Assembly (NCBI RefSeq): GCF_007993865.1
Contig: NZ_VIUH01000002.1
Coordinates: 248,001 to 312,000 of the forward strand
Direction of reading: 5' to 3'
DNA length: 64,000 nt
DNA from: Pseudomonas sp. SJZ079
GTDB taxonomy: Bacteria > Pseudomonadota > Gammaproteobacteria > Pseudomonadales > Pseudomonadaceae
Within the stretch, counting starts at the first letter, position 1. Every line of letters starts with the position of its first letter. The notes under the pieces are model-generated. The model was not told the DNA's origin, did no database searches, and was given only the letters and a program-made list of their open reading frames with translations. A program made the translations under genes and the position numbers. This document shows positions 39,464 to 49,079 of this stretch, one piece after another.

Positions 39464-39483
39464 AAGCGCCCCGCGGGGCGCTT
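39464..39483. terminator. Terminator between trmL and secB
   Basis: AAGCGCCCCGCGGGGCGCTT is a perfect palindrome. On the minus strand it is followed by a T-run, so it mainly serves secB, and it can also stop trmL. Confidence 0.8.
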
Positions 39484-39505
39484 CTTATCGACTCTGACTA
39501 ACGGC

Positions 39506-39991
39506 TCAGTGAGCCGGCGTCGCCTCGGCCGCTTGTTCCATACGCTTCAATTCTTGCGCATACAGCGCATCGAAGTTCACCGGGGCCAGCATCAGCGCCG
39601 GGAAGGAGCCGCGCACCACCAGGCTATCCAGGGTTTCGCGCGCATAGGGGAAGAGGATGTTCGGACAGAACGCGCCCAGGGTGTGGCTCATCGAGCCGGC
39701 GTCGAGGCCCTTGATCAGGAAGATCCCGGCTTGCTGGACTTCGGCGATGAACGCGGTTTCTTCACCGTTCTTCACCGTGACCGAGAGGGTCAGCACCACT
39801 TCATGGAAATCGCCATCCAGGGATTTCTGCCGGGTATTCAGGTCCATGGCCACGCTCGGCGTCCACTCCTGACGGAAGATTTCCGGGCTCTTCGGCGCTT
39901 CGAAAGACAGGTCGCGCACATAGATGCGCTGCAGGGAAAACTGTGGGTTCTGTTCGCCCTGAGCGGCGCCGTTGCTAGCTTGTTCAGTCAT
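39506..39991 (-). CDS. secB: Protein-export chaperone SecB
   Basis: 161 residues; tetrameric cytosolic chaperone that keeps precursors unfolded and delivers them to SecA. Family blocks: [43 protein letters not shown] and [36 protein letters not shown]. It follows grxC on the same strand (42 bases apart), the usual secB-grx-rhodanese arrangement. Confidence 0.98.
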   Translation of the reverse strand: MTEQASNGAAQGEQNPQFSLQRIYVRDLSFEAPKSPEIFRQEWTPSVAMDLNTRQKSLDGDFHEVVLTLSVTVKNGEETAFIAEVQQAGIFLIKGLDAGSMSHTLGAFCPNILFPYARETLDSLVVRGSFPALMLAPVNFDALYAQELKRMEQAAEATPAH

Positions 39992-40033
39992 GGCAAAGCC
40001 TTCTTATCGTGGATGCTAGATAGTGGGTTTTTA

Positions 40034-40288
40034 CTAAGCCTTGAGCAGCGCATCGAGCTTGCCGGCGCGCTCCAAGGCATACAGGTCGTCGCAACCACCC
40101 ACATGGGTGTTGCCGATCCAGATTTGCGGCACCGAGGTCTGCCGCGCCTTGCGGGTCATTTCGGCACGCACGCCGGGCTGACCATCGACCTTGATTTCAT
40201 CGAAGGCCACGCCTTTTTTGCCAAGCAGTTGCTTGGCCCGGATGCAGTAGGGGCACCAATCGCTGGAATAAATCACGACTGCGGGCAT
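40034..40288 (-). CDS. grxC: Glutaredoxin 3
   Basis: 84 residues, thioredoxin fold. Active site CPYC in SDWCPYCIRAKQLL, the cis-Pro loop TSVPQIWIG and the GG-x-DDLYALE glutathione-binding motif are all present. It reduces disulfides using glutathione. One base separates it from the rhodanese-like gene upstream and 42 bases from secB downstream, so the three are co-transcribed. Confidence 0.96.
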   Translation of the reverse strand: MPAVVIYSSDWCPYCIRAKQLLGKKGVAFDEIKVDGQPGVRAEMTRKARQTSVPQIWIGNTHVGGCDDLYALERAGKLDALLKA

Positions 40289-40289
40289 A

Positions 40290-40703
40290 TCACTTCACCA
40301 CAGGCAGGTTATCACCACGCCAGCTGGCAATGCCGCCAGACAGCTTGGCCGCGTTATAACCGGCTTTCTTCAGCTCACGGCTGGCCGCACCGGCCTGCTG
40401 GCCCATGGCATCGACCACGATCAGGGTCTTGGCCTTGTGCTTTTCCAGCTCGGCGATGCGGCTCGCCAGCTTGTCATAGGGCACATGCAGGGCACCGGCG
40501 ATATGCCCGGCAGAGAAGTCCTTCTGCCCCCGCACGTCCACCACCACGCCCTGCTCACTGTTGATCAACGCGGTCAGCTCGCGGCTGCTCAGGCTCTTCC
40601 CACCCTTGCTCAGCTCGGAGAAGATCAGCAGCGCCAGGAGGACGACGAACACGCCGCTCAGCGCATAGTGGTTAGTGGCAAATTCAATCAAGTTGGCAAG
40701 CAT
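40290..40703 (-). CDS. Membrane-anchored rhodanese-like protein lacking the catalytic cysteine
   Basis: 137 residues: one N-terminal membrane helix (GVFVVLLALLIFSEL) and a rhodanese domain with VVVDVRGQKDFSAGHIAGALHVPYDKL and SGGIASWRGDNLPVVK. The active-site loop, usually with a catalytic Cys, reads VVDAMGQQAG, and the whole protein has no cysteine. It resembles the YibN group. Sulfurtransferase activity is therefore unlikely; a binding or scaffolding role is inferred. The ATG at 40703 is used since an upstream start at 40751 would cross the promoter region. Confidence 0.85.
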   Translation of the reverse strand: MLANLIEFATNHYALSGVFVVLLALLIFSELSKGGKSLSSRELTALINSEQGVVVDVRGQKDFSAGHIAGALHVPYDKLASRIAELEKHKAKTLIVVDAMGQQAGAASRELKKAGYNAAKLSGGIASWRGDNLPVVK

Positions 40704-40845
40704 TGCGCGATTCCGGGACGGTAAAATGTCGGTCAGTATACACAGCCCCACAGGTCGACCAAAGCCCGCTGGGCGGTGACGCGCCAGCCACCAGGCCGTA
40801 AAATGCCAAGTCTTTTTTGTCCCTCACGCAGAGCGAACCAGCCTT

Positions 40846-42381
40846 ATGAGCGCCACGCCAAAACCGTTGGTACTGATCATTCTCGATGGCTTCGGTCACA
40901 GTGACAACCCAGAACACAACGCCATCCATGCCGCTAACACCCCGGTCTATGACCGCCTGCGCGCCACCCAGCCGCACGGCCTGATCTCCGGCAGCGGCAT
41001 GGACGTCGGCCTGCCCGACGGGCAGATGGGCAACTCCGAGGTCGGCCACATGAACCTCGGTGCCGGCCGGGTGGTGTACCAGGACTTCACCCGGGTGACC
41101 AAGGCGATTCGCGATGGCGAGTTCTTCGACAACCCCACCATCACCGGCGCGGTTGACCAGGCGGTGCAGGCCGGCAAGGCCGTGCATATCCTCGGTCTGC
41201 TCTCCGACGGTGGCGTGCACAGCCACCAGGAGCACATCGCTGCCATGGTCGAACTCGCCGCCCAGCGTGGCGCCGAGAAGATCTACCTGCACGCCTTTCT
41301 CGACGGCCGCGACACGCCACCGAAGAGCGCGCAAGCCTCCATCGAGTTGCTCGACGCGACCTTCGCCAAACTCGGCAAGGGCCGTATCGCCAGCCTCATC
41401 GGCCGCTACTTCGCCATGGACCGCGACAACCGCTGGGACCGCGTCGAACAGGCCTACAAGCTGATCGTCGACGGCCAGGGCCAATACACTGCCAGCAATG
41501 CCGTCGCCGGCCTGCAGGCCGCTTATGCGCGTGGCGAGAGCGATGAATTCGTCAAAGCCACCAGCCTCGGCGAGCCGGTCAAGGTGGAAGATGGCGACGC
41601 CGTGGTGTTCATGAACTTCCGCGCCGACCGCGCGCGCGAACTGACCCGGGCCTTCGTCGAAGCCGACTTCGAGGAGTTCGCCCGCCCCCGCGTGCCGCAG
41701 CTGGCTGACTTCGTCATGCTCACCCAGTATGCCGCGAGCATCCCGGCACCCAGCGCCTTCCAACCGACGCCACTCGACAACGTGCTCGGCGAATACCTGG
41801 CGAAGAACGGCAAGACCCAGCTGCGCATCGCCGAGACCGAGAAATACGCCCACGTCACCTTCTTCTTCTCCGGTGGCCGCGAGGAGCCCTTCGCCGGCGA
41901 GGAACGCATCCTGATTCCCTCGCCGAATGTCGCCACCTATGACCTGCAGCCAGAGATGAGCGCGCCGCAAGTCACCGACAAAATCGTCGATGCCATCGAG
42001 CACCAGCGTTTCGATGTGATAGTGGTCAACTACGCCAACGGCGACATGGTCGGTCATACCGGCGTGTTCGACGCCGCGGTAAAGGCCGTGGAGTGCCTGG
42101 ACAGCTGCGTCGGACGCATCGTCGCGGCACTCGACAAGGTCGGCGGCGAAGCCCTGATCACTGCCGATCACGGCAATGTCGAGCAGATGGAGGACCTCTC
42201 CACCGGCCAGGCACACACCGCCCATACCTGTGAGCCGGTGCCCTTTATCTATGTCGGCAAACGCAACGTCAGCCTGCGCACTGACGGCGTGCTGGCCGAT
42301 GTCGCGCCAACCCTGCTGACCCTGATGGGCCTGGAGAAACCGGCAGAGATGACCGGCAGCAGCATCATCAGCCTGAACTAA
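40846..42381 (+). CDS. gpmI: 2,3-bisphosphoglycerate-independent phosphoglycerate mutase
   Basis: 511 residues; interconverts 3- and 2-phosphoglycerate using two Mn ions, an alkaline phosphatase-superfamily enzyme. [10 protein letters not shown] binds metal, [16 protein letters not shown] holds the phosphorylated Ser, [11 protein letters not shown] and [13 protein letters not shown] line the substrate site, and [10 protein letters not shown] carries C-terminal metal ligands. Divergent from the rhodanese gene; ends at a terminator at 42401. Confidence 0.98.
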   Translation: MSATPKPLVLIILDGFGHSDNPEHNAIHAANTPVYDRLRATQPHGLISGSGMDVGLPDGQMGNSEVGHMNLGAGRVVYQDFTRVTKAIRDGEFFDNPTITGAVDQAVQAGKAVHILGLLSDGGVHSHQEHIAAMVELAAQRGAEKIYLHAFLDGRDTPPKSAQASIELLDATFAKLGKGRIASLIGRYFAMDRDNRWDRVEQAYKLIVDGQGQYTASNAVAGLQAAYARGESDEFVKATSLGEPVKVEDGDAVVFMNFRADRARELTRAFVEADFEEFARPRVPQLADFVMLTQYAASIPAPSAFQPTPLDNVLGEYLAKNGKTQLRIAETEKYAHVTFFFSGGREEPFAGEERILIPSPNVATYDLQPEMSAPQVTDKIVDAIEHQRFDVIVVNYANGDMVGHTGVFDAAVKAVECLDSCVGRIVAALDKVGGEALITADHGNVEQMEDLSTGQAHTAHTCEPVPFIYVGKRNVSLRTDGVLADVAPTLLTLMGLEKPAEMTGSSIISLN

Positions 42382-42400
42382 GCGACGAAAGCCGCGAAAT

Positions 42401-42433
42401 GCCCCACTCCACGCGGACTGGGGCGTTTTTTTT
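42401..42433 (+). terminator. Intrinsic terminator of gpmI
   Basis: GCCCCACTCC pairs with GGACTGGGGC (one mismatch) around ACGC, followed by eight T. Confidence 0.9.
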
Positions 42434-42487
42434 GCCGATCACCACGGGCATACTAGGGTTGTCCCCGCCCCAGGTGTCGCCTGCCCC

Positions 42488-43735
42488 ATGTTTCGCGCCC
42501 TCACCCTGATTGTCCTGACCTGCCTGCTCAGCCCGGTTTTTGCCGACGAGAAGGCCGATGCCCAGAAACAGCTGGAAGCTGCCCGCGCCGACGTGGCCGA
42601 ACTGAAAAAGCTGCTGGATAAACTGCAACAGGAAAAATCCGGGGTGCAGCAATCGCTTCAAAAAACCGAAACCGACATGGGTCAGCTGGAAAAGCAGATC
42701 AAGGGCCTGCAGAACGAGCTGCAACAAAGCCAAGACGAGATTCAACAGCTCGATCAGGAGAAAAAAAAACTCCAGAGCTCGCGCCTTGAGCAACAGCGAC
42801 TGATTGGCATCCAGGCGCGCGCGGCTTACCAGAGCGGCCGCCAGGAATATGTGAAGCTGCTGCTGAACCAGCAACAGCCGGAAAAATTCTCGCGCACCCT
42901 GACCTATTACGATTACCTCAGCGAAGCGCGCATGCAGCAACTGGCCACCTTCAACGAAACCCTGCGCCAACTGGCCAACGTCGAGCAGGACATCGCCAAC
43001 CAGCAAGCCCAACTGCTGGAGCAGAAAAGCGCCTTGGACGACCGCCGCGAACAACTCGCCGCCGTGCGCCAGGAGCGCCAGCTGGTGCTGGCCACGCTGA
43101 GCAAGGAATTCTCCGCCCGCGACCAGAAGCTCAAAGCGCGCCAGCGTGATCAGGCGCAGCTGACCAGCGTACTGAAAACCATCGAAGCCACCCTCGCGCG
43201 CCAGGCGCGCGAAGCCGAACAGGCGCGCCAACGCGCCCTGGTCGAGGCGCGTGAACAGCAGCGGCGCAGCAATACCCCCACCACCAGCAGCAGCGGCCCT
43301 CTGGTCAGCTCCGGCGCCAGTTACGGCGGACCGTTCGACAAGGCCCGCGGCAAGTTGCCCTGGCCAGTCGATGGGCGTTTAGTCGCGCGCTACGGAACCC
43401 CGCGCGGCGGCGACGCTCGGACTAAGTGGGACGGTGTGTTGATCGGCGCCGCGGCCGGCAGCCAGGTGCACGCCGTGCATGGCGGCCGCGTGGTGTTCGC
43501 CGACTGGTTGCGTGGTGCCGGGCTTCTGGTCATTCTCGACCATGGCAACGGTTACCTGAGCCTCTACGGGCACAACCAGAGCCTGCTGAAAGACGCCGGC
43601 GATGTAGTCAAGGCCGGCGAGCCTATCGCCACCGTCGGCACCAGTGGCGGACAAGACACGCCAGCTCTATATTTCGCGATTCGCCAGCAGGGTCGCCCCA
43701 GTGACCCGGCCCAATGGTGCCGCGCGCAAGGATAA
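42488..43735 (+). CDS. EnvC-like murein hydrolase activator
   Basis: 415 residues. Signal peptide (to about Ala20), a long coiled coil (20-265) rich in Gln/Glu/Lys heptads, a Ser/Thr linker, and a C-terminal LytM/M23 domain (from about 305). The zinc ligands are lost: the usual H-x-G-x-D motif is replaced around KWDGVLIGA, and LHFEI is LYFAI. EnvC proteins are likewise inactive and act by switching on periplasmic amidases at the division septum. Followed after 34 bases by ctpA, a usual pairing. Confidence 0.92.
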   Translation: MFRALTLIVLTCLLSPVFADEKADAQKQLEAARADVAELKKLLDKLQQEKSGVQQSLQKTETDMGQLEKQIKGLQNELQQSQDEIQQLDQEKKKLQSSRLEQQRLIGIQARAAYQSGRQEYVKLLLNQQQPEKFSRTLTYYDYLSEARMQQLATFNETLRQLANVEQDIANQQAQLLEQKSALDDRREQLAAVRQERQLVLATLSKEFSARDQKLKARQRDQAQLTSVLKTIEATLARQAREAEQARQRALVEAREQQRRSNTPTTSSSGPLVSSGASYGGPFDKARGKLPWPVDGRLVARYGTPRGGDARTKWDGVLIGAAAGSQVHAVHGGRVVFADWLRGAGLLVILDHGNGYLSLYGHNQSLLKDAGDVVKAGEPIATVGTSGGQDTPALYFAIRQQGRPSDPAQWCRAQG

Positions 43736-43769
43736 GCGTTGCGCTCACCTTCTTAGGAGTTAGTTCGCT

Positions 43770-45077
43770 ATGCCGCATTTGTCTCGCCTCACCTCGCTGG
43801 CACTGGCTATCGCCTTGCTCGGCAGCGCCTCTGTGTTGCAAGCCGCCGAAGCGCCGGCGGCGACTGCGGCCCCTAGCGACAAGGCGCCGCTACCCCTGGA
43901 GGAGCTGCGCACCTTCGCCGAGGTACTGGACCGCATCAAGGCCGCCTATGTCGAGCCGGTCAGCGATAAGACCCTGCTGGAAAATGCGATCAAGGGCATG
44001 CTCAGCAACCTCGACCCGCATTCTGCCTACCTCGACCCACAAGCCTTCCGCGAACTGCAGGAAAGCACCAGCGGCGAATTCGGTGGCCTGGGTATCGAAG
44101 TCGGCACCGAGGATGGCTTCGTCAAGGTGGTCACGCCGATCGACGACACGCCCGCCGCGCGCGCCGACATCCAGCCGGGTGACCTGATCGTCAAGATCGA
44201 CGGTCAGCCGACCAAGGGCCTGTCGCTGATGGAGGCCGTGGACAAGATGCGCGGCAAAGCCGGCAGCAAGATTCTCCTGACCCTGGTGCGCGATAGCGGC
44301 AAACCCTTCGATGTGGAGCTGATTCGCGCGGTGATCAAGGTCCGCAGCGTGAAGAGCCAGTTGCTCGAAGACGGCTACGGTTACCTGCGCATCACCCAGT
44401 TCCAGGTCAATAGCGGCGAAGAAGTCGGCAAGGCGCTGGCCAAGCTGCGCAAGGACAATGGCAAGAAGCTCCGCGGCCTGGTGCTGGACCTGCGCAATAA
44501 CCCCGGCGGCGTGCTGCAAGCGGCGGTCGAGGTGTCCGATCATTTCCTCAAGAAAGGCCTGATCGTCTACACCGAAGGACGGATTGCCAACTCCGAGCTG
44601 CGCTTCTCCGCCGACCCGCTGGATGCCAGCGAAGGCGTACCGCTGGTGGTGCTGATCAACGGCGGCAGCGCCTCGGCCTCGGAAATCGTCGCCGGTGCCT
44701 TGCAGGACCACAAGCGTGGTGTGCTGATGGGCACCGACAGCTTCGGCAAGGGCTCGGTGCAGACCGTGCTGCCGCTGAACAACGACCGTGCCCTGAAGCT
44801 CACCACCGCGTTGTACTACACGCCGAACGGCCGCTCGATCCAAGCCCAGGGCATTGTCCCGGACATCGTAGTCGCGCGGGCCAAGCTGACCCAGGAGCCG
44901 GGTGAGCAGAACATCAAGGAAGCCGACCTGCAGGGCCACCTGGGTAACGGCAACGGTGGCGCGGACAAACCGAGCCTGAACAAGACCGACAAGCAGGCGC
45001 GCCCGCAGGACGACGACTACCAGCTGAGCCAGGCCCTGACCCTGCTCAAGGGCTTGAACATCACCCGCGGCCAATAA
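43770..45077 (+). CDS. ctpA: Carboxyl-terminal processing protease CtpA
   Basis: 435 residues, periplasmic peptidase S41. Signal peptide to about Ala26, PDZ domain (GGLGIEVGTEDGFVKVVTPID to about 185), then the protease domain with catalytic Ser302 (NGGSASASEIVAGAL) and Lys327 (GTDSFGKGS). In P. aeruginosa CtpA with its partner LbcA degrades peptidoglycan hydrolases. Its place directly after an amidase activator gene fits a shared role in controlling cell-wall cutting. Confidence 0.96.
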   Translation: MPHLSRLTSLALAIALLGSASVLQAAEAPAATAAPSDKAPLPLEELRTFAEVLDRIKAAYVEPVSDKTLLENAIKGMLSNLDPHSAYLDPQAFRELQESTSGEFGGLGIEVGTEDGFVKVVTPIDDTPAARADIQPGDLIVKIDGQPTKGLSLMEAVDKMRGKAGSKILLTLVRDSGKPFDVELIRAVIKVRSVKSQLLEDGYGYLRITQFQVNSGEEVGKALAKLRKDNGKKLRGLVLDLRNNPGGVLQAAVEVSDHFLKKGLIVYTEGRIANSELRFSADPLDASEGVPLVVLINGGSASASEIVAGALQDHKRGVLMGTDSFGKGSVQTVLPLNNDRALKLTTALYYTPNGRSIQAQGIVPDIVVARAKLTQEPGEQNIKEADLQGHLGNGNGGADKPSLNKTDKQARPQDDDYQLSQALTLLKGLNITRGQ

Positions 45078-45086
45078 GCCGCGCAG

Positions 45087-45119
45087 AAAAAAGCCCGGAC
45101 TCAGTTGCCGGGCTTTTTT
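45087..45119. terminator. Bidirectional terminator after ctpA
   Basis: AAAAAAGCCCGG and CCGGGCTTTTTT form a perfect stem with a nine-base loop; works for ctpA and for the convergent binding-protein gene. Confidence 0.95.
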
Positions 45120-45131
45120 CTGCCTGTACGA

Positions 45132-45887
45132 TTACAGGTAGCTGTTGGTCATCTCGTCGACGAAGCCCTCGGCGCGCAGTTCGTCCAGCGCCTTCTGCAG
45201 ACGCTGCACCACCTCATCGGGGGTGTCCTTATTCAGCGCCAGATAGAGTTCGGCATCGTTGAAACGCAGAACCGTGGTCAGTCCGCTGACACCTTCCTGC
45301 TTCGCCAGATAACGCCCAACTGGATCGGTGGTAGCCCACAGATCGATCTGCCCCTTGAGCAGCTTCTGCACGTTCTGCTGGTCGCGCAGGGCGTTTATCG
45401 GTGCCAGCCCTTGGCTTTCCAGATGCTGGCTGACCGCGTCGTTCTTGTAGGCACCGACCTTGTATTGCCCCGCCTCTTTCAAACTGCCCACACTGAGGTT
45501 GTTGCCCGGCGCCGCGAGCAGCACCCAGCCGGTCTTGGCGATCGGCCCGACCCATTTGAACAGCGGCTGGCGCTCGGCGGTGAAGGTGGTGGAGAACAGG
45601 CCATAGTTGGGCTTGTCGAGGGTCAAGCGGTACAGACGATCCCAGGGGAAGCGCAGGGTCAGGCTGTACTTGATACCGGCCCGCTTGAACATCTCCCGCA
45701 CGATCTCGGCGCTGATGCCATCGATGCCATCGTCCCGCGCGAAGTTCTTATCGTCGACCGCCATGTTGAACGGCGGGAAGTTTTCGGTCAGCAGGACAAT
45801 TTTATAGTCCGCCGGCAACTCGGCGCGCGCCGCACAGGCGCCCAGGATTAGCCCGAACAACAGGCCGTTTTTCAGAAGCTTCAGCAT
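45132..45887 (-). CDS. Periplasmic solute-binding protein, SBP_bac_3 type, copy 1
   Basis: 251 residues. Signal peptide MLKLLKNGLLFGLILGACAARA, then LTENFPPFNM, the usual first block of amino-acid-type binding proteins, and YKVGAYKNDAVSQHL and IDLWATTDPVGRYLAKQEG further on. It is about 65% alike to the next gene by eye. No permease or ATPase gene is nearby, so it may be an orphan binding protein or serve a distant transporter or sensor. The ATG at 45887 has GGGGAGA upstream. Confidence 0.88.
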   Translation of the reverse strand: MLKLLKNGLLFGLILGACAARAELPADYKIVLLTENFPPFNMAVDDKNFARDDGIDGISAEIVREMFKRAGIKYSLTLRFPWDRLYRLTLDKPNYGLFSTTFTAERQPLFKWVGPIAKTGWVLLAAPGNNLSVGSLKEAGQYKVGAYKNDAVSQHLESQGLAPINALRDQQNVQKLLKGQIDLWATTDPVGRYLAKQEGVSGLTTVLRFNDAELYLALNKDTPDEVVQRLQKALDELRAEGFVDEMTNSYL

Positions 45888-46022
45888 AAGTCTCCCCGCT
45901 TGCATGATTTGTGGTTATGGCTAGCGACACCGCTGTCGGGGTATCGACCGGCGATGCTTAGTGTTGACTTCAGCCGTCCATGGCAACGAGCCGGCATGGG
46001 TTAATCGCCGGCCCGCCAAGCC

Positions 46023-46778
46023 TTATAAGTAGCTGTGGAGGATGTCGTCGACAAACCCTTCGGCACGCATCTTGTCCAGCTCACCCTGCAGCTTCTGTAC
46101 CACCTCATCGGGTGTTTCCTTGTTCAGCGCCAAATACAGCTCGGCACTGTCGAAGCGCAAGATGGTTTTCAGCCCGGAGATACCTTCCTGCTTGGCCAGG
46201 TAGCGCCCCGCTGGATCGCCGGTGGCCCACAGGTCGATCTGTCCGCTCATCAGTTTCTTGGCATTCAGCTGATCGCGCAGCGAGGTGACCGGCTCCAGGC
46301 CGCGCTCGGTCAAGTGCTCGGCTATCGCATCGCCCTTGTAGGCACCGACCTTGTATTGCTTGGCCTCCTCCAGAGTCTTCAGGCTGATCGTGCTGTCGCC
46401 CTTGCCGAGCAGGACCCAGTCATCCGGGCCGATCGGACCGACCCACTTGAACAGTTCCTCGCGGTCCGGCAGACGCGCAGTCACGAACACGCCGTAACCG
46501 GGCTTTTCCAGCGCCAGCTTGTAGATGCGGTCCCAGGGGAAGCGCAGGGTCAGGTTGTAGTGGATGCCGGCGCGCTTGAACATTTCCCGGACAATATCCA
46601 CTGCAATGCCATCGATATTGTCTTCATGAGCGAAGTTCTTGCCGTTGATCGCCATGTTGTAGGGCGGAAAGTTCTCCGTCAGCAGCACCATGCGGTAACT
46701 CGAATCGACTTCAGCATGGACCGCGTTTGCCATCAGCAGTAAGGCACCGGCACAGGCCAGGCATAGACGTTTAAACAT
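46023..46778 (-). CDS. Periplasmic solute-binding protein, SBP_bac_3 type, copy 2
   Basis: 251 residues, a close paralogue of the preceding entry: LTENFPPYNMAINGKNFA, EIVREMFKRAG-like IVREMFKRAGIHYNLTLRFP, YKVGAYKGDAIAEHL and IDLWATGDPAGRYLAKQEG occur at matching positions. A signal peptide ends near VHA. The ATG at 46778 is used, preceded by GGGG. The pair arose by tandem duplication, with 135 bases between them; each may have its own promoter. Ligand unknown, possibly an amino acid. Confidence 0.88.
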   Translation of the reverse strand: MFKRLCLACAGALLLMANAVHAEVDSSYRMVLLTENFPPYNMAINGKNFAHEDNIDGIAVDIVREMFKRAGIHYNLTLRFPWDRIYKLALEKPGYGVFVTARLPDREELFKWVGPIGPDDWVLLGKGDSTISLKTLEEAKQYKVGAYKGDAIAEHLTERGLEPVTSLRDQLNAKKLMSGQIDLWATGDPAGRYLAKQEGISGLKTILRFDSAELYLALNKETPDEVVQKLQGELDKMRAEGFVDDILHSYL

Positions 46779-47143
46779 GGATAACCCCATTGTTATAAGT
46801 ATGCAGACGGCTCAGCATAGCCAGCCCTGCCGCCGCCGCCCAGCCTTGACTGGTAAATCAGGCGAAGACTGCAAACCGTCGCGCTATCGATAGCACTCGA
46901 CGAACGACCGCAGCTGCTGCAGCGGCAGCAGTGCGTAGCCACCCTAAACCAGCGAATAGCAAGGCAGCAGACATAGGGACTCCCTGTCGGAAATAAGAGT
47001 GTGTCGGGGGGAGTACACGAACTGAGCGAGTCAACAGGCCAGAACGGCCGATACGCGGATACTGCTAGTTTAGCCGGGCGAGTCGACAGGGTCTGTCGAC
47101 TCGCCCGCAGCGCGACCGCTCAAGCGTGAGCATCCGCGCTAAC
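46779..47143. other. Intergenic region between hisF and the binding-protein pair
   Basis: 365 bases with no supportable gene. It should hold the promoter of the leftward binding-protein gene near 46779-46850 and contains the inverted repeat at 47075-47107. Nothing else is evident. Confidence 0.5.
47075..47107. repeat. Perfect 15-bp inverted repeat downstream of hisF
   Basis: CGGGCGAGTCGACAG and its exact complement flank a three-base loop, 37 bases after the hisF stop. No T-run follows on the minus strand. It could end or protect the his operon transcript. Confidence 0.7.
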
Positions 47144-47914
47144 TCAGCGCACGACTATGCCGCGACTGGCCAGGTAAGCCTTGGCCTCGGGCACCGTGTA
47201 TTCGCCGAAGTGGAAGATGCTCGCCGCCAGCACCGCGTCGGCCTTGCCTTCGAGAATGCCGGCGGCCAGGTGTTCGAGGTTGCCGACGCCACCAGAGGCG
47301 ATCACCGGAATGCCGACGGCCTCGCTGATGGCGCGGGTGACGCCGAGGTCATAACCGCTCTTCACGCCATCCTGATCCATGCTGGTCAGCAGGATCTCGC
47401 CGGCGCCGAGCGCTTCCATCTTCTTTGCCCAGAGCACCGCGTCCAGACCGGTCGGCTTGCGCCCGCCGTGGGTGAAGATTTCCCAGCGTAGCGGTTCACC
47501 AGGCAACGAGACCCGCTTGGCGTCGATGGCCACGACGATGCACTGCGAACCGAAACGCTGCGCCGCCTCACCGACGAACTCCGGGTTGAACACCGCGGCG
47601 GTGTTGATCGACACCTTGTCCGCGCCGGCATTCAGCAGGTTGCGGATATCCTGCACCGCCCTCACGCCGCCACCCACGGTCAGCGGGATAAACACCTGGC
47701 TGGCCATGCGCTCGACCGTGTGCAGCGTGGTATCGCGACCGTCGACGCTGGCGGTGATGTCGAGGAAGGTAATCTCGTCGGCGCCCTGCTCGTCGTAGCG
47801 CCGGGCGATTTCCACCGGGTCGCCGGCGTCGCGGATATTCTCGAACTGGACGCCCTTGACCACGCGGCCGTTGTCCACGTCGAGGCAGGGGATGATGCGT
47901 TTTGCCAGTGCCAT
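47144..47914 (-). CDS. hisF: Imidazole glycerol phosphate synthase, cyclase subunit
   Basis: 256 residues, TIM barrel. [18 protein letters not shown] and the phosphate-binding [12 protein letters not shown] and [10 protein letters not shown] loops are typical; the two catalytic Asp residues are in LDVD and SMDQDG. It uses ammonia from HisH to form IGP and AICAR. ATG at 47914 ([12 protein letters not shown]) is the family start. Last gene of hisB-hisH-DUF2164-hisA-hisF. Confidence 0.98.
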   Translation of the reverse strand: MALAKRIIPCLDVDNGRVVKGVQFENIRDAGDPVEIARRYDEQGADEITFLDITASVDGRDTTLHTVERMASQVFIPLTVGGGVRAVQDIRNLLNAGADKVSINTAAVFNPEFVGEAAQRFGSQCIVVAIDAKRVSLPGEPLRWEIFTHGGRKPTGLDAVLWAKKMEALGAGEILLTSMDQDGVKSGYDLGVTRAISEAVGIPVIASGGVGNLEHLAAGILEGKADAVLAASIFHFGEYTVPEAKAYLASRGIVVR

Positions 47915-48029
47915 ATTGGTGCTCTCGTAGGGGGGGTTAGGCCGCAGCCCATAACCCACCATCGCCGGTTGTAATTCAACGCCCATCGCAGGGGTACGCC
48001 GCCGCGCGGCTAATCCAGCCTACTTAAGG

Positions 48030-48767
48030 TTAACCCTTGTAGCCGTCGCACAAGGCCTGAGCTTCGGCCACATCCAGGGTACCTTCGTAGATCGCCCGGC
48101 CGGTGATAGCGCCGATGATGCCCGGCGCCTTGGCGTCCAGCAGGGTCTGGATATCGCCGAGGTTGTGAATGCCGCCGGAGGCGATCACCGGGATTTTGGT
48201 CGCCGCCGCCAGGGCCGCGGTGAAGGGCACGTTGCAGCCCTGCATCATGCCGTCTTTGGCGATGTCGGTGTAGACGATGGCGCTGACGCCGTCGGCCTCG
48301 AAACGCTTGGCCAGGTCGATCACCTGCACCGTGCTGACCTCGGCCCAGCCGTCGGTGGCGACGAAGCCGTCCTTGGCGTCCAGGCCGACTATCACCTTGC
48401 CCGGAAATGCCTTGCACGCCTCGGCGACGAACTCCGGCTGCTTGACCGCCTTGGTGCCGATGATCACGTAGCTGACCCCGGCCTTGACGTAGTGCTCGAT
48501 GGTTTCCAGCGAGCGAATGCCGCCGCCGATCTGGATCGGCAGTCGCGGGTAGCGCTTGGCAATCGCGGTGACCACCTCGCCGTTGACCGGCTGACCTTCG
48601 AAGGCGCCGTTCAGGTCGACCAGGTGCAGGCGCCGGCAGCCGCCCTCCACCCACTTGGCGGCCATGCTCACCGGGTCATCGGAGAACACCGTGGAGTCAT
48701 CCATGCGGCCCTGGCGCAGACGCACACAGGCGCCGTCTTTGAGATCGATAGCGGGGATAATCAGCAT
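48030..48767 (-). CDS. hisA: Phosphoribosylformimino-5-aminoimidazole carboxamide ribotide isomerase
   Basis: 245 residues, TIM barrel homologous to His[21 protein letters not shown] starts the protein; [13 protein letters not shown] and [13 protein letters not shown] bind phosphate; the catalytic Asp residues lie in AIDLKDG and YTDIAKDG. It performs the Amadori rearrangement that supplies PRFAR to HisFH. Separated by 115 bases from hisF and 51 from the DUF2164 gene. Confidence 0.98.
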   Translation of the reverse strand: MLIIPAIDLKDGACVRLRQGRMDDSTVFSDDPVSMAAKWVEGGCRRLHLVDLNGAFEGQPVNGEVVTAIAKRYPRLPIQIGGGIRSLETIEHYVKAGVSYVIIGTKAVKQPEFVAEACKAFPGKVIVGLDAKDGFVATDGWAEVSTVQVIDLAKRFEADGVSAIVYTDIAKDGMMQGCNVPFTAALAAATKIPVIASGGIHNLGDIQTLLDAKAPGIIGAITGRAIYEGTLDVAEAQALCDGYKG

Positions 48768-48818
48768 CAGTCGAACCTGCTCAAGCTTGCAAATTAAAAA
48801 ACGGGGATCGGTGCAGGG

Positions 48819-49079
48819 TCAGCTCTTCTCGAGCGCCCACAAGTCGCTTTCGATGCTCAGAAACCTGTCGGCCAGGTGCGTCTGCACATCGGCAATCGCC
48901 TTGTTGTAGAAATGTGGCGCCACTTCGCGGGTGAACAGGTCAAGCACTTCCTGGGCCTCGAACGAGCCCAGCTCAAGCTCGAAGCGCTCCTCCAGAAACT
49001 GCTTGATGCAGGCCACTGCGGCTTGTTCCTGGGCAGCCTCCAGACTCAGGCTCGGCGCCTTGCTCTTGTTCCTGCTCAT
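48819..49079 (-). CDS. DUF2164 family protein
   Basis: 86 residues, acidic and helical: LSLEAAQEQAAVACIKQFLEERFELELGSFEAQEVLDLFTREVAPHFYNKAIADVQ is the DUF2164 pattern. Its function is unknown. It is inserted in the his operon, directly next to the hisH stop, as in many Pseudomonas. No link with histidine synthesis has been shown. Confidence 0.85.
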   Translation of the reverse strand: MSRNKSKAPSLSLEAAQEQAAVACIKQFLEERFELELGSFEAQEVLDLFTREVAPHFYNKAIADVQTHLADRFLSIESDLWALEKS

